NCBI GenBank assembly: GCA_035497735.1
Contig: DATJCX010000012.1
Coordinates: 1 to 54,600 of the forward strand
Direction: 5' to 3'
Length of the DNA: 54,600 nt
Origin: Brumimicrobium sp035497735
Lineage (GTDB): Bacteria; Bacteroidota; Bacteroidia; Flavobacteriales_D; Crocinitomicaceae
Shown here: positions 43,105 through 51,154 of the stretch, in pieces
How positions within the stretch are numbered: position 1 is the stretch's first letter
Layout: the number at the start of each line of letters is the position of its first letter
The notes under the pieces: model-generated
What the model saw: only the letters and a program-made list of their open reading frames with translations
Databases searched by the model: none
What the model was told of the DNA's origin: nothing
Translations under genes and position numbers: made by a program

Positions 43105-43193
43105 AAGAATACTATAAAAGATAAATTTCCTGCACAATCTTCTGCATTTTTTCATATATTTATAGATTATAAACAATTAATATCTAAAAAAAT

Positions 43194-44141
43194 ATGGATG
43201 GATTATCATTTAATGGTCTAATATGGATTGCCGTTATCGCATTAATACTTTACAATGTTTTCTTTTTAGTAAAACAACAAACATCTGCCATTATGGAAAG
43301 GTTTGGAAGATTTCATTCGGTAAGAAATTCAGGATTACAATTTAAAATTCCACTAGTTGACAAAGTTGCTGGAAGAATCAATTTAAAAATTCAACAATTG
43401 GACGTACTAGTTGAAACGAAAACAAAGGATGATGTATTTGTCAAACTAAAAGTTTCTGTTCAATTCCAAGTAGTGAAAGAAAAGGTATATGAAGCTTTCT
43501 ATAGACTAGAAAACCCACATACACAGATAACATCTTACGTTTTTGACGTTGTACGTGCAGAAGTTCCAAAGATGATTTTGGATGATGTATTTGAGCGTAA
43601 AGATGATATTGCAATAGCTGTAAAGTCAGAGCTGAACGAAGCGATGCAAGATTATGGATATGACATTATCAAGACTTTAGTTACAGACATCGATCCAGAT
43701 GATCAAGTAAAAGCAGCGATGAATAGAATTAACGCGGCGGAAAGAGAAAAAGTAGCAGCGGAATTTGAAGGAGAAGCAGATCGTATTAGAATTGTTGCGA
43801 AAGCACGTGCCGAAGCTGAAAGTAAGCGATTACAAGGACAAGGTATTGCTGACCAACGTAGAGAAATCGCACGTGGACTTCAAGACAGTGTTGATGTATT
43901 GAATACAGTTGGAATTAACTCACAAGAAGCTTCAGCTTTGATTGTAGTTACTCAACATTACGATACACTTCAGTCGATTGGATCACAAACGGACACCAAC
44001 TTGATTCTATTGCCAAATTCACCGCATGCAGCTGCTGATATGTTGAACAACATGGTGGCGTCTTTTGCGGCTTCTAATCAAATTGGAGAGGCGATGAAAG
44101 CTTCGAAAATTAAGAAGGAGAAGAAAGAAAAAGGAGAGTAA
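43194..44141 (+). CDS. SPFH/Band 7 (stomatin-like) membrane protein
   Basis: A 315-residue protein with one N-terminal membrane helix (about 8-27) followed by an SPFH domain (VFFLVKQQTSAIMERFGRFH to about residue 170) and a coiled-coil, alanine/glutamate-rich segment (AAEREKVAAEFEGEADRIR..ARAEAESKRLQGQGIADQRR). It resembles the prokaryotic stomatin and plant HIR branch, which build large ring assemblies in the membrane and affect protein quality control. No NfeD or protease gene is next to it. It has a 3' long hairpin as probable terminator. Confidence 0.9.
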   Translation: MDGLSFNGLIWIAVIALILYNVFFLVKQQTSAIMERFGRFHSVRNSGLQFKIPLVDKVAGRINLKIQQLDVLVETKTKDDVFVKLKVSVQFQVVKEKVYEAFYRLENPHTQITSYVFDVVRAEVPKMILDDVFERKDDIAIAVKSELNEAMQDYGYDIIKTLVTDIDPDDQVKAAMNRINAAEREKVAAEFEGEADRIRIVAKARAEAESKRLQGQGIADQRREIARGLQDSVDVLNTVGINSQEASALIVVTQHYDTLQSIGSQTDTNLILLPNSPHAAADMLNNMVASFAASNQIGEAMKASKIKKEKKEKGE

Positions 44142-44185
44142 TTTCTAATAAAATGAACTGTCTCAAAAGAATGAAATTTTGGGAT

Positions 44186-44252
44186 AAAGTGGTGGAGATT
44201 TCAAAAGTAAGGAAAATATAGAAGTTTCCTAGTTTTGAAACCTCCACTTTTT
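44186..44252 (+). terminator. Long imperfect hairpin after the SPFH gene
   Basis: AAAGTGG (44186-44192), TTTCAAAA and AGGAAA pair in order with TTTCCT, TTTTGAAA and CCACTTT (44244-44250), giving about 21 bp in three stems with short bulges, then a T run. It lies between the convergent SPFH and reductase genes. It can work as a terminator, but its length is more than is needed. Confidence 0.6.
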
Positions 44253-44273
44253 ATTTGTCGTTAAATAGTGAAA

Positions 44274-46454
44274 CTAATAACAGTCCATCAAAATCTGCTT
44301 TCTTTCTACAAAATTCTCCAGCAGTCCGACACGTTCTCGCGTGATAATGGATTTAATTTCTTGCAAGACACCGTCACGCATTTTAACAGACCCACAAATC
44401 ATTACCGTTCCTTTATTCTTAAGAACTTCAATCAATAAGTCTTGATTCTTTATGATTAAATCTTGAACGTATTTCTCCTTGCATTCGCACTTCGAGTATG
44501 CAAATTGAATATTCTCGGGAGAAGAGATTTTATTTATCAATGGTTCTTGATAAATTGCAAAGCTTTCCTCGTTTCTCCCACCAAATAGATAGTGCACTTC
44601 TTGCTGAGCATTCTGAGGCATCATTCCAACAAATGGAGCTATCCCTGTTCCGTTTCCAACCAATAAGACGGTTCCTTTTTTAGGGAAATGGAAAGTTGGA
44701 TTCAGTTTTATTCTGGCAGACAAATTATCTCCTTCTTGGCATTTGTATAAGTAATTGGAACAAATCCCTAACTCATGTTTTTTAATGCTTAAAATAATGT
44801 TTCCGTTTGGTAATTTCCCGATGGAATAGTAGCGCGCCATGGATTCTGTTGGCGGCGTAATCGCTAGTAGGTCTCCCGACTGATACTGTGCCTTTTTAAG
44901 CGCTTTCAACTCTAAAGTGAAGGTTTCTGTGTAGCCATCTTCCACAACTTCTTTTTTAACCACTTTAAATTCTACACTTGGTAATTTTTTACTTTCTTCT
45001 ACCGGAACTTCAAAGTCTAATCGACAACAATTCTTTAAACTTTCCATAGCAGACTGGAAACTGGTAAATGATTGGTTGTGAATCAAAGGTGGAACGCCCA
45101 AAACTTTAAAATTAGGATTTCCCTTTAAGGCAGAATAAACATCGACAGGATATTTACAAAAGTTGGGATAACTCATAGAACCGAATCCGATGATAAAAGT
45201 TTGTAACACGTTTTTTTGCTTGACAGACTTTGCTTTTCTTAAAAAGTACTGAGCATTATACGGTGCTTCACCATCTCCATAAGTTGCCGCCAAAATGATC
45301 AAATACTTTGCATTTTCATAGTATTGATACTGGTTCATATTGTCGATATATACCTTATATCTCGCTTTTAGTAAGGCTTTATAAAGTAAGGAACCAAAGT
45401 TTCTAGTCGATCCGTTTTCTGTTCCTACTAAAATGATAACTTCAGCATCATTTACTTTGAACTTATTCCCAGTTTTTGAAGAAATACGCTTCCAAGAAAT
45501 TCTTGCACCAGAATAAATAAAGTAAAGAATATTGAGAGAAATTAATCCCAAAATGATGGCCCAAATAATATTACCCCTACCCGTATGTAATACTTCCGCC
45601 CATCCGTAAGCTTTTTGTAGAGAACTGACATCTTGTTGTGAAACAATTTCACCGGAATATTGATGAATTTCAAATGTTTTATCAGGCAGTTCCAAAATAA
45701 AATAATCCTCTTCTTCTGGAGAGAATGGAAAATCAAGGCGTTTAATTTCTGATAAGGTTAACTCTTGAAACACCGGAAACTCTTCAACAGTCAGTGCACT
45801 TTTGTTTTGAATTGGAAAATACTGCGTTTCGTTTGCTTGGAAATGAAATTGTGTATTCAAAAACATGAGTGCTCCCCCTAAGGACATCAGAAAGATAAAT
45901 AGAAAGAAAATTCGCCCTAAAACGGTGTGGTTATACTGACTTGTATTTTGTCTTTTAATCTTCGAAAAAAGCTTTTTAAATCCTTGTGTTTGCTTAAAAA
46001 CCAAGGCCATTCCGGAAATTGTCATCAGCAGCAATAGAAACACTGAGATTCCCATCAAGTAGCGACCAGTTTGTTTTAAAAACAAAGAACGGTGCAAGGC
46101 AGTTGTCCATGCGTAAACTGCGTTCTGACTTTGAATATCTGCGACTTTGGCGGCTGAAGCAGGTTGAATATAGAATTCACCATCGGCCTCTTCGTCCATT
46201 CCGATTACATCCACGCGAACAGCACCATATTTTTCCACTTCAATAGAAAAAACTTCTAAATACTCTTCTTGAAGATGCGGAATAAAAGAAGCTAAGGTGA
46301 TCGTATCGTTAGCTTTTGTGTCGGCCGAACTATTTGCGAAATCGGCAACGGGTTCTGTAGATAAAACAATCCCAGTAACAGCAGCAATTATCAAAAACAC
46401 ACTTGATAAAAGCGCTAGTAAAAAGTGACTAAATCTCCAGAAGTTTGTCAGCAT
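44274..46454 (-). CDS. PepSY-transmembrane/flavodoxin/FNR reductase (ferric-reductase-like)
   Basis: The 726-residue protein joins three parts. A PepSY-TM membrane region (about 1-335) has four hydrophobic segments and histidines near the membrane (ALHRSLFLK, LHTGRGN). A flavodoxin domain (about 348-485) starts VIILVGTENGSTRNFG and has AATYGDGEAP. A ferredoxin-NADP reductase half (about 500-726) has the FAD motif RYYSIG, the NADPH motif LLVGNGTGIAPFVGM and a late MICGSVKMRDGV. The soluble half is like sulfite reductase or cytochrome P450 reductase. The likely role is to pass NADPH electrons across the inner membrane, for example to ferric iron or a siderophore. It starts one base after the DUF2271 stop. 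Confidence 0.85.
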   Translation of the reverse strand: MLTNFWRFSHFLLALLSSVFLIIAAVTGIVLSTEPVADFANSSADTKANDTITLASFIPHLQEEYLEVFSIEVEKYGAVRVDVIGMDEEADGEFYIQPASAAKVADIQSQNAVYAWTTALHRSLFLKQTGRYLMGISVFLLLLMTISGMALVFKQTQGFKKLFSKIKRQNTSQYNHTVLGRIFFLFIFLMSLGGALMFLNTQFHFQANETQYFPIQNKSALTVEEFPVFQELTLSEIKRLDFPFSPEEEDYFILELPDKTFEIHQYSGEIVSQQDVSSLQKAYGWAEVLHTGRGNIIWAIILGLISLNILYFIYSGARISWKRISSKTGNKFKVNDAEVIILVGTENGSTRNFGSLLYKALLKARYKVYIDNMNQYQYYENAKYLIILAATYGDGEAPYNAQYFLRKAKSVKQKNVLQTFIIGFGSMSYPNFCKYPVDVYSALKGNPNFKVLGVPPLIHNQSFTSFQSAMESLKNCCRLDFEVPVEESKKLPSVEFKVVKKEVVEDGYTETFTLELKALKKAQYQSGDLLAITPPTESMARYYSIGKLPNGNIILSIKKHELGICSNYLYKCQEGDNLSARIKLNPTFHFPKKGTVLLVGNGTGIAPFVGMMPQNAQQEVHYLFGGRNEESFAIYQEPLINKISSPENIQFAYSKCECKEKYVQDLIIKNQDLLIEVLKNKGTVMICGSVKMRDGVLQEIKSIITRERVGLLENFVERKQILMDCY

Positions 46455-46455
46455 T

Positions 46456-46959
46456 TTATTTTGCTAATGGAATCAATCTAACCTGACGAATATATCCTTT
46501 TGCTGCAGTAAAAGTTCCTTTCTTAAGGTTGTCATCCGTTAACAATACTTCCACATCATCTTTGTAGTACTCCATATTTTCTACGGCCGTTTCAAATCGA
46601 ATGGAATAACCCTTATTGATGTATTTATCGTCAATTTTAAAAGAAACAACATTTCTACCACCGTTGATAATTGAAGCTCCAGTAACACCGTCTATAGATG
46701 GCTGATGTTTTACTTTTTCCCTATGTGCATACCACGAATAGATATCTGGATACCATTCCTTGTCATCACCCAAAACACGTAAGGTCTTTTGGTATTCCCC
46801 TTTTGCATCAACAATAGAAACGACAACATAAGCTGCCTTACCTGAATAATTCTTTAATTGAATCAAACATTTGTAATCCCCGCCGTTAGACGTTTGTGAT
46901 GTAAAAGATGAAAAAAGTAATGTAATACTTACTAAACTTAATGTCAATAATTTTTTCAT
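46456..46959 (-). CDS. DUF2271 periplasmic protein
   Basis: A 167-residue protein with a signal peptide (about 1-21, cleavage near FTSQ). The mature part carries the DUF2271 marks: YVVVSIVDAKGEYQKTLRVLGDDKEWYPD, WYAHREK, and DGVTGASIINGG followed by FKIDD. The function of DUF2271 is not known, but it is often found beside PepSY-type membrane reductases. It lies 5 bases after the ankyrin gene and 1 base before the reductase gene. Confidence 0.8.
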   Translation of the reverse strand: MKKLLTLSLVSITLLFSSFTSQTSNGGDYKCLIQLKNYSGKAAYVVVSIVDAKGEYQKTLRVLGDDKEWYPDIYSWYAHREKVKHQPSIDGVTGASIINGGRNVVSFKIDDKYINKGYSIRFETAVENMEYYKDDVEVLLTDDNLKKGTFTAAKGYIRQVRLIPLAK

Positions 46960-46964
46960 GGTAA

Positions 46965-48431
46965 CTATTTTAAAAACTCAATATCTCCTTTTAGCAATTC
47001 GTTTTCTTTTGCTAAATCATAGGCTGTTTCATCAAAGTCAGTTTGAATTGATTTATCAGCACCCTTAGCGATAAGCAATTTTAGTACCGTTAAGTCATGA
47101 CTTTTCATTGCCGCAAGTTGTAAAGGCGTTAAGTCTTCACTGTTTTTGGCGTTAATATCAATTTTTGTGTTCAGCAAGCTTTCAATTAATCTCGTATCTC
47201 CTTTTAAAACAGCAATATGTAAACTGTGATTTTGTGGATTTACTTTTTTCGAAAGTAATAAAGAGAAGTAATTATTAAAGAAATCGTATTGTTTAGAATC
47301 GTATGTTTCTACCAAATGCGTAATCAAATTGTTTCCTTGATTGTCTATTAAATTATAATTGATTTTCAATTCAAGGTCGGCTTCAATTTTCGCGGTTACT
47401 TTCGAATTTTTAGAACGTAAAGCAAAAGTAAATAAAGAATGACCTTCCTTGTTTACTTGGAACTTATTTTTTGTTGCTGCATAAAGAGCAGAAAATCCAG
47501 TAGCGTTATTTCTATCTACCGCATTCATTAAAGGAAGATTTCCAGCATTGTCAACTTTGTTAACATCTACTTTATTCGCAATTAAGAAATCAAAAACATC
47601 ATGATTGTGGTTCATTGCAGCGACAAAATGTAAGAGATTTTGACCATCCGTATTAACAGCTTGTATGTCCAATCCCAACTTTTCCAAGTCTTCAAAAACA
47701 ACCTTTTTATTTTGGTGTCCTCTTTTCCCTCTTGCTGCAAAAAACAAGGCCGTTTCACCAGATTCATTTTTAGCTTTAATATCCAAACCTTTGGAAACTA
47801 ATTCCTTTATTAATTGGATGTTTCCTTGACTAGCTGCATAATGAATCAATGTATTTCCCTTTTTATCTTTCGCTTTTAAGTCGAGTCCTTCCTTTATGAA
47901 GTAATCCATCTCATCCAGGGAATTCACATTTTGAGCTAAACTGTGAAGAATCGTTCCGCCTACTCGATTAGTCTGATCCAGACGTAAACCGTATTTCTTG
48001 TACAATTCATAAACTTCAGGATTTGTAACTCCACCACCTGCGGTATAAGTTTGCAGATTATTACCCTTACTGTCAATTACATTCACATTTCCACCTCTTT
48101 TGATGATCATAGCAATCATTTCAAAGTTCCCTTTCATTCCGGCCCACATCAAGTAATTTCTTGAATCGTGCGTTACCTTATTGATATCATTTCCTTTGAT
48201 GTCCAATAAAAACTCTACTACGGAAACAGGTGCATTTGCTAAAACGGCAAAAGTTGTCGCGTCAAAACCAGAAAAGTTCATTTCTGTTGGGTCATTTCCT
48301 TTTTCTATGGCTATTTTTATAGCCTCGATAGATGTGTTCTCATTCCAGAAAGCTCTGTTTAAAAACGCATTCTGACCAATTACAAGCGTGCTTACAAATA
48401 GAAGCGAAAAACCAAATATAAATTTTCTCAT
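46965..48431 (-). CDS. Exported ankyrin-repeat protein
   Basis: A 488-residue protein with signal peptide MRKFIFGFSLLFVSTLVIGQ. The rest is a chain of about twelve ankyrin-type repeats of 30-35 residues; clear examples are KKGNTLIHYAASQGNIQLIKELVSKGLDIKA and EDLTPLQLAAMKSHDLTVLKLLIAKGADK. Ankyrin arrays bind other proteins, so this may be a periplasmic scaffold for the DUF2271 protein and the reductase, which follow in one operon. It is the first gene and has a good promoter and an inverted repeat upstream. Confidence 0.88.
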   Translation of the reverse strand: MRKFIFGFSLLFVSTLVIGQNAFLNRAFWNENTSIEAIKIAIEKGNDPTEMNFSGFDATTFAVLANAPVSVVEFLLDIKGNDINKVTHDSRNYLMWAGMKGNFEMIAMIIKRGGNVNVIDSKGNNLQTYTAGGGVTNPEVYELYKKYGLRLDQTNRVGGTILHSLAQNVNSLDEMDYFIKEGLDLKAKDKKGNTLIHYAASQGNIQLIKELVSKGLDIKAKNESGETALFFAARGKRGHQNKKVVFEDLEKLGLDIQAVNTDGQNLLHFVAAMNHNHDVFDFLIANKVDVNKVDNAGNLPLMNAVDRNNATGFSALYAATKNKFQVNKEGHSLFTFALRSKNSKVTAKIEADLELKINYNLIDNQGNNLITHLVETYDSKQYDFFNNYFSLLLSKKVNPQNHSLHIAVLKGDTRLIESLLNTKIDINAKNSEDLTPLQLAAMKSHDLTVLKLLIAKGADKSIQTDFDETAYDLAKENELLKGDIEFLK

Positions 48432-48437
48432 CGTTAA

Positions 48438-48452
48438 TTAGATTTAATCTAA
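48438..48452. promoter_or_regulatory. 7-1-7 inverted repeat (Fur/PerR-shaped operator candidate)
   Basis: TTAGATT (48438-48444), a central T, and AATCTAA (48446-48452) form a perfect palindrome between the ankyrin promoter and the start codon. A bound repressor would block transcription. It has the same layout as the repeat at 30273-30289. Confidence 0.45.
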
Positions 48453-48459
48453 ATAAAGA

Positions 48460-48494
48460 CAAATTTAGAAAAAATATTCTGAAAAAATAGCAAA
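48460..48494 (-). promoter_or_regulatory. Promoter of the ankyrin-DUF2271-reductase operon
   Basis: On the minus strand TTTG (48494-48491), 23 bases, then TAAATTTG (48467-48460). Both boxes and the spacing are at the limit of the Bacteroidota consensus. Transcription would start at about 48453. Confidence 0.55.
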
Positions 48495-48746
48495 CATAGG
48501 CTAAGGTGGAGATAAATACCACAAAAAAGGTATGCTCAAGGCGTGGAAGAATGCGCTTTACAGTTATTAATCTTGCAAAAAGGTGGAGTGACCAATTTAA
48601 ATGGATTCCTTGGTAGAATAGATTTGCGGAAAAAAATTGGTTAAAAGGACATTAGTTTATTCTAAATAAAAAGAAATTTACAGGTAAACCGCAAAGAAAG
48701 ATAGCGTTAGAAGTATTGTTTTATATTCACCTATCTTGTTTTGTTG

Positions 48747-49424
48747 TCAAGGGGTTGTGATGTTTTGTCCATTTTTCAATACGTACTTAAATCCAACCGA
48801 TAGCATCATTCCAAAATGCCTTGCTCTTCCATTTGAAAAATAATTTTCATTTGTAAAGGTCATAAAACTTTGTTGATAAGCAAATGATGTAAATAGCAAA
48901 AATCGTTCTCTGAATTTATAACTTCCACCTATTTCAACAATTCCACCAAAATCAAATTTTGTCACCTTATCAGTTACATCAACAGTATTATCATTCGGGT
49001 TATTGAATTGTGGCATTATAGTTTTAGCGTTAATTAATAATGATGGAACAACGCCTATATTTAAAAATCCTGCAAAATTATTCCCGAGCGAAAATCCGGC
49101 TTTTAATGGTAGTGAGAGATAGTCATAATTAAAATGACTTGTTACTTTTTCACCAATCGGATTTCCATACATGTCAGTAAAAACAACATCATTCTTAAAT
49201 CCTTTTTGAGCATAGACGAGGTCTAGTCCAATATGAAATTTCTTTTTGAATTCATATTCGTATACTAACCCACCAACAAATCCATTTTTATAATCATTAT
49301 TATTTAAAAAATTTTCCGAAATGACATTCGTCCAATTAACTCCACCTTTCAGACCGATGAAATGGTTTTGTCCGAAAGCAGGGATTGCAAATAGGATTAA
49401 TAAAAACGGAATTATCTTTCTCAT
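48747..49424 (-). CDS. PorT-like outer-membrane beta-barrel protein
   Basis: A 225-residue protein with signal peptide MRKIIPFLLILFAIPAFGQ. The mature part begins FIGLKGGVNWTNV and continues with paired strands such as NGFVGGLVYEYEFKKKFHIGLDLVYAQKGF and YDYLSLPLKAGFSLG, the pattern of the small beta-barrel family PF13568. The last strand reads RHFGMMLSVGFKYVL. Its function is unknown. It is transcribed alone. Confidence 0.85.
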   Translation of the reverse strand: MRKIIPFLLILFAIPAFGQNHFIGLKGGVNWTNVISENFLNNNDYKNGFVGGLVYEYEFKKKFHIGLDLVYAQKGFKNDVVFTDMYGNPIGEKVTSHFNYDYLSLPLKAGFSLGNNFAGFLNIGVVPSLLINAKTIMPQFNNPNDNTVDVTDKVTKFDFGGIVEIGGSYKFRERFLLFTSFAYQQSFMTFTNENYFSNGRARHFGMMLSVGFKYVLKNGQNITTP

Positions 49425-49818
49425 TGTATTTTGTTTTAATTGGTTATTACTAACGGCTAAACGTCACATCTCATCATCCACCTAATCCACTTATAATAAT
49501 TAACAAACGCCTCAGCCCAACCCTATCTCTTCACTATAATATTTTCCATAAGCATTTAGCTCCTCCCTTCACCAAACTTAAAAATTTTATCTAAATATCC
49601 AGCAAGTTTCTAAAAACTTCCTCCCTTTTGTCTAAAAAAAGAGAATATTTCCCACATTTTATCCCTGTATTCCAACATAAGATCCCCATTCTACCAAACA
49701 AAAAAACTAGCTATTTTCCATATTCTAAAATAAATTCACTTTTTTATTCATTTTTACTACTTTCTAACATTCATAGTCTTATCAGGCTTAAAGGCGGTTT
49801 TAAGCACTTACAAACGAC

Positions 49819-49849
49819 TAATATTCGACAACAATCATTTAATATTCGA
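49819..49849 (+). repeat. Pair of TAATATTCGA direct repeats, 21-bp period
   Basis: Identical ten-base units at 49819-49828 and 49840-49849 are exactly 21 bases apart and end 20 bases upstream of the promoter-like CATCTTTGC. The second unit sits where the -33 box would be, as expected for an activator site. Confidence 0.35.
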
Positions 49850-49869
49850 TTCCAGAAATCAAGTCACCT

Positions 49870-49878
49870 CATCTTTGC
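49870..49878 (+). promoter_or_regulatory. Promoter -7 candidate of the ssb array
   Basis: CATCTTTGC has one mismatch to TAnnTTTGC. It lies 65 bases before the first ssb start and 20 bases after the TTCGA repeats. Confidence 0.3.
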
Positions 49879-49943
49879 AATGTCAATCACTGAATAAGCA
49901 GTTAGACACAAACTCAAATTATTATTAATTAAAATTTACAGAC

Positions 49944-50339
49944 ATGAGTACATTTAAAACAAACACAGTACAGTTAATCGGGAACTTAGGAAAAGATCCC
50001 ATGATTACACAATTCGCAAACAACAACTCAGTAGCGAGATTCAGTTTAGCGACAAACGAGAGCTACCAGGACAAGAATGGTGAGTGGATATCACAAGCGA
50101 CATGGCACAATATCGTGGCGTGGGGCAAAAATGCAGAACGTTGCGAGAAACTATTAAAGAAAGGCACGGAGATCATGCTTGAAGGTAAGATCACGAATAA
50201 CACTTACGAAACAAAAGAAGGCGAGAAGCGCTATAACACAGAAATTGTAATCAGAGACTTCTACTTAATTGAGCGTGAAGAAAAAGAGGTACAAGACGTG
50301 AAAGCGACGAAAGAATTTGCTTCTAATCAGAAGAAATAA
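49944..50339 (+). CDS. SSB-like protein 1 of the tandem array
   Basis: A 131-residue OB-fold protein of the SSB family: NTVQLIGNLGKDPMITQF, ARFSLATNESY, ATWHNIVAWGKNAERCEKLLKKGTEIMLEGKI. After the fold comes a short lysine- and glutamate-rich tail ending ASNQKK, with no acidic DDxxF-type tip. It should bind single-stranded DNA but lacks the usual docking site for partner proteins. It is the first of three tandem paralogues. GC seems slightly higher than in the flanks. No recombination, phage or plasmid gene is next to it. Confidence 0.88.
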   Translation: MSTFKTNTVQLIGNLGKDPMITQFANNNSVARFSLATNESYQDKNGEWISQATWHNIVAWGKNAERCEKLLKKGTEIMLEGKITNNTYETKEGEKRYNTEIVIRDFYLIEREEKEVQDVKATKEFASNQKK

Positions 50340-50364
50340 TACCTACTAAAACAAATTAAAGATC

Positions 50365-50393
50365 AGGGCGTGGAAACAAGTCTGCGCCCTTTA
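50365..50393 (+). terminator. Hairpin between SSB genes 1 and 2
   Basis: AGGGCG (50365-50370) pairs with CGCCCT (50385-50390) around a 14-base loop, followed by TTATAAAA. The T run is weak, so it may only reduce read-through. Confidence 0.5.
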
Positions 50394-50418
50394 TAAAAAC
50401 ATTAAAAAACAAACAGCT

Positions 50419-50745
50419 ATGAGAGTACAACAAATGAATTTCGTGAACTTAATTGGACAAATCACGAATGAACCACAGATAATCCTAACAGAGGATGGAA
50501 GAAAAATTGCAAAGTTCGCATTGTCCACAAAGGAAATGTATTTAGACGAAAAAGGAAATACAAAAGAGATTAAGAACTGGCACCGTGTAACAGCCTGGGG
50601 CAAGTGGGTTCCAATTCTAGAACAACTTTGTCAAAAAGGCCAGTCCATCGCTATAGAAGGACGCTTACGTTCGAAGTTCTTTAGCATGAACGGTTACAAA
50701 AACGCTATCACAGAGATAGAGATCAATGACTTGGTTATCCTTTAA
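50419..50745 (+). CDS. SSB-like protein 2 of the tandem array
   Basis: A 108-residue OB-fold protein: MNFVNLIGQITNEPQIILTE, KFALSTKEMYLDEKG, NWHRVTAWGKWVPILEQLCQKGQSIAIEGRLRSKFF, ending ITEIEINDLVIL. It stops right after the last strand, so no C-terminal tail exists. The start at 50419 gives MRVQQMNF; a start at Met6 is possible. It is 79 bases after protein 1 and 69 bases before protein 3. Confidence 0.86.
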   Translation: MRVQQMNFVNLIGQITNEPQIILTEDGRKIAKFALSTKEMYLDEKGNTKEIKNWHRVTAWGKWVPILEQLCQKGQSIAIEGRLRSKFFSMNGYKNAITEIEINDLVIL

Positions 50746-50814
50746 ATCTAAAAAACACAAACAACAAACCCCAAGTAACATGGGTAAAATTTAGAAACTT
50801 AAATCTTAAATGAT

Positions 50815-51135
50815 ATGAAAAATAAAGTGCAATTAATCGGCAACATGGGAATAGACCCAGAAATTACAAACTTTGAAAATGGCAAAAAGAAAGTACGCTT
50901 TACTTTAGCAACAAAGGAACCTTACTTCGATAGAAGCGGTGAAAAGAGAACAAAAACGATCTGGCATTCTATTATCGCTTGGGGTAACACTGCAAATTAC
51001 ATTGCTAAGTCGGCAAAAAAAGGAACTCAACTTGCACTAACAGGTAAAATGGTGACTTATCAATACTTTTCGAAGAACGGACAACAACGTACCTACACTT
51101 CTATTGAAGCAAAAAATGTAGTTGCGTTGAACTAA
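50815..51135 (+). CDS. SSB-like protein 3 of the tandem array
   Basis: A 106-residue OB-fold protein: KNKVQLIGNMGIDPEITNFE, VRFTLATKEPYFDRSGEKR, IWHSIIAWGNTANYIAKSAKKGTQLALTGKMVTYQYF, ending TSIEAKNVVALN. Like its neighbour it ends at the last strand without an acidic tip. The three proteins share the NLIG, LAT and W-H-x-I/V-x-AWG marks but differ clearly elsewhere, so the duplications are old. Confidence 0.87.
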   Translation: MKNKVQLIGNMGIDPEITNFENGKKKVRFTLATKEPYFDRSGEKRTKTIWHSIIAWGNTANYIAKSAKKGTQLALTGKMVTYQYFSKNGQQRTYTSIEAKNVVALN

Positions 51136-51154
51136 ACAACTCTCGTTATCAATC

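Larger units (their letters stand above)
48432..48746. other. Intergenic region upstream of the ankyrin operon
   Basis: The 315 bases hold the ankyrin operon promoter and operator candidate (48438-48494). Beyond these, a 33-codon GTG-started plus-strand frame (48543-48644, containing CALQLLILQKGG) is visible but unrecognised. No terminator is seen after the outer-membrane protein gene. Confidence 0.4.
49425..49943. other. G-poor intergenic region upstream of the ssb array
   Basis: From about 49450 to 49780 the plus strand is strikingly poor in G and rich in C and T. An 89-codon TTG-started frame (49628-49897) here has a composition unlike a protein and is not called. Two TAATATTCGA repeats (49819-49828 and 49840-49849) and a promoter-like CATCTTTGC (49870-49878) lie at its right end. 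Confidence 0.5.

Noticed and set aside
48543..48644. 33-codon GTG-started frame upstream of the ankyrin operon
   Set aside because: It is too short and unrecognised. It could be a gene remnant, but there is no supporting signal.
49628..49897. An 89-codon plus-strand frame before the ssb array
   Set aside because: It starts with TTG, is rich in F, S, I, K and H with no domain-like pattern, and lies in a G-poor region where stops on this strand are rare by composition. It also overlaps the probable ssb promoter.
49944..51135. Reading the ssb array as a prophage or plasmid insertion
   Set aside because: No integrase, transposase, replication or structural phage gene and no attachment-site repeats are seen around it.
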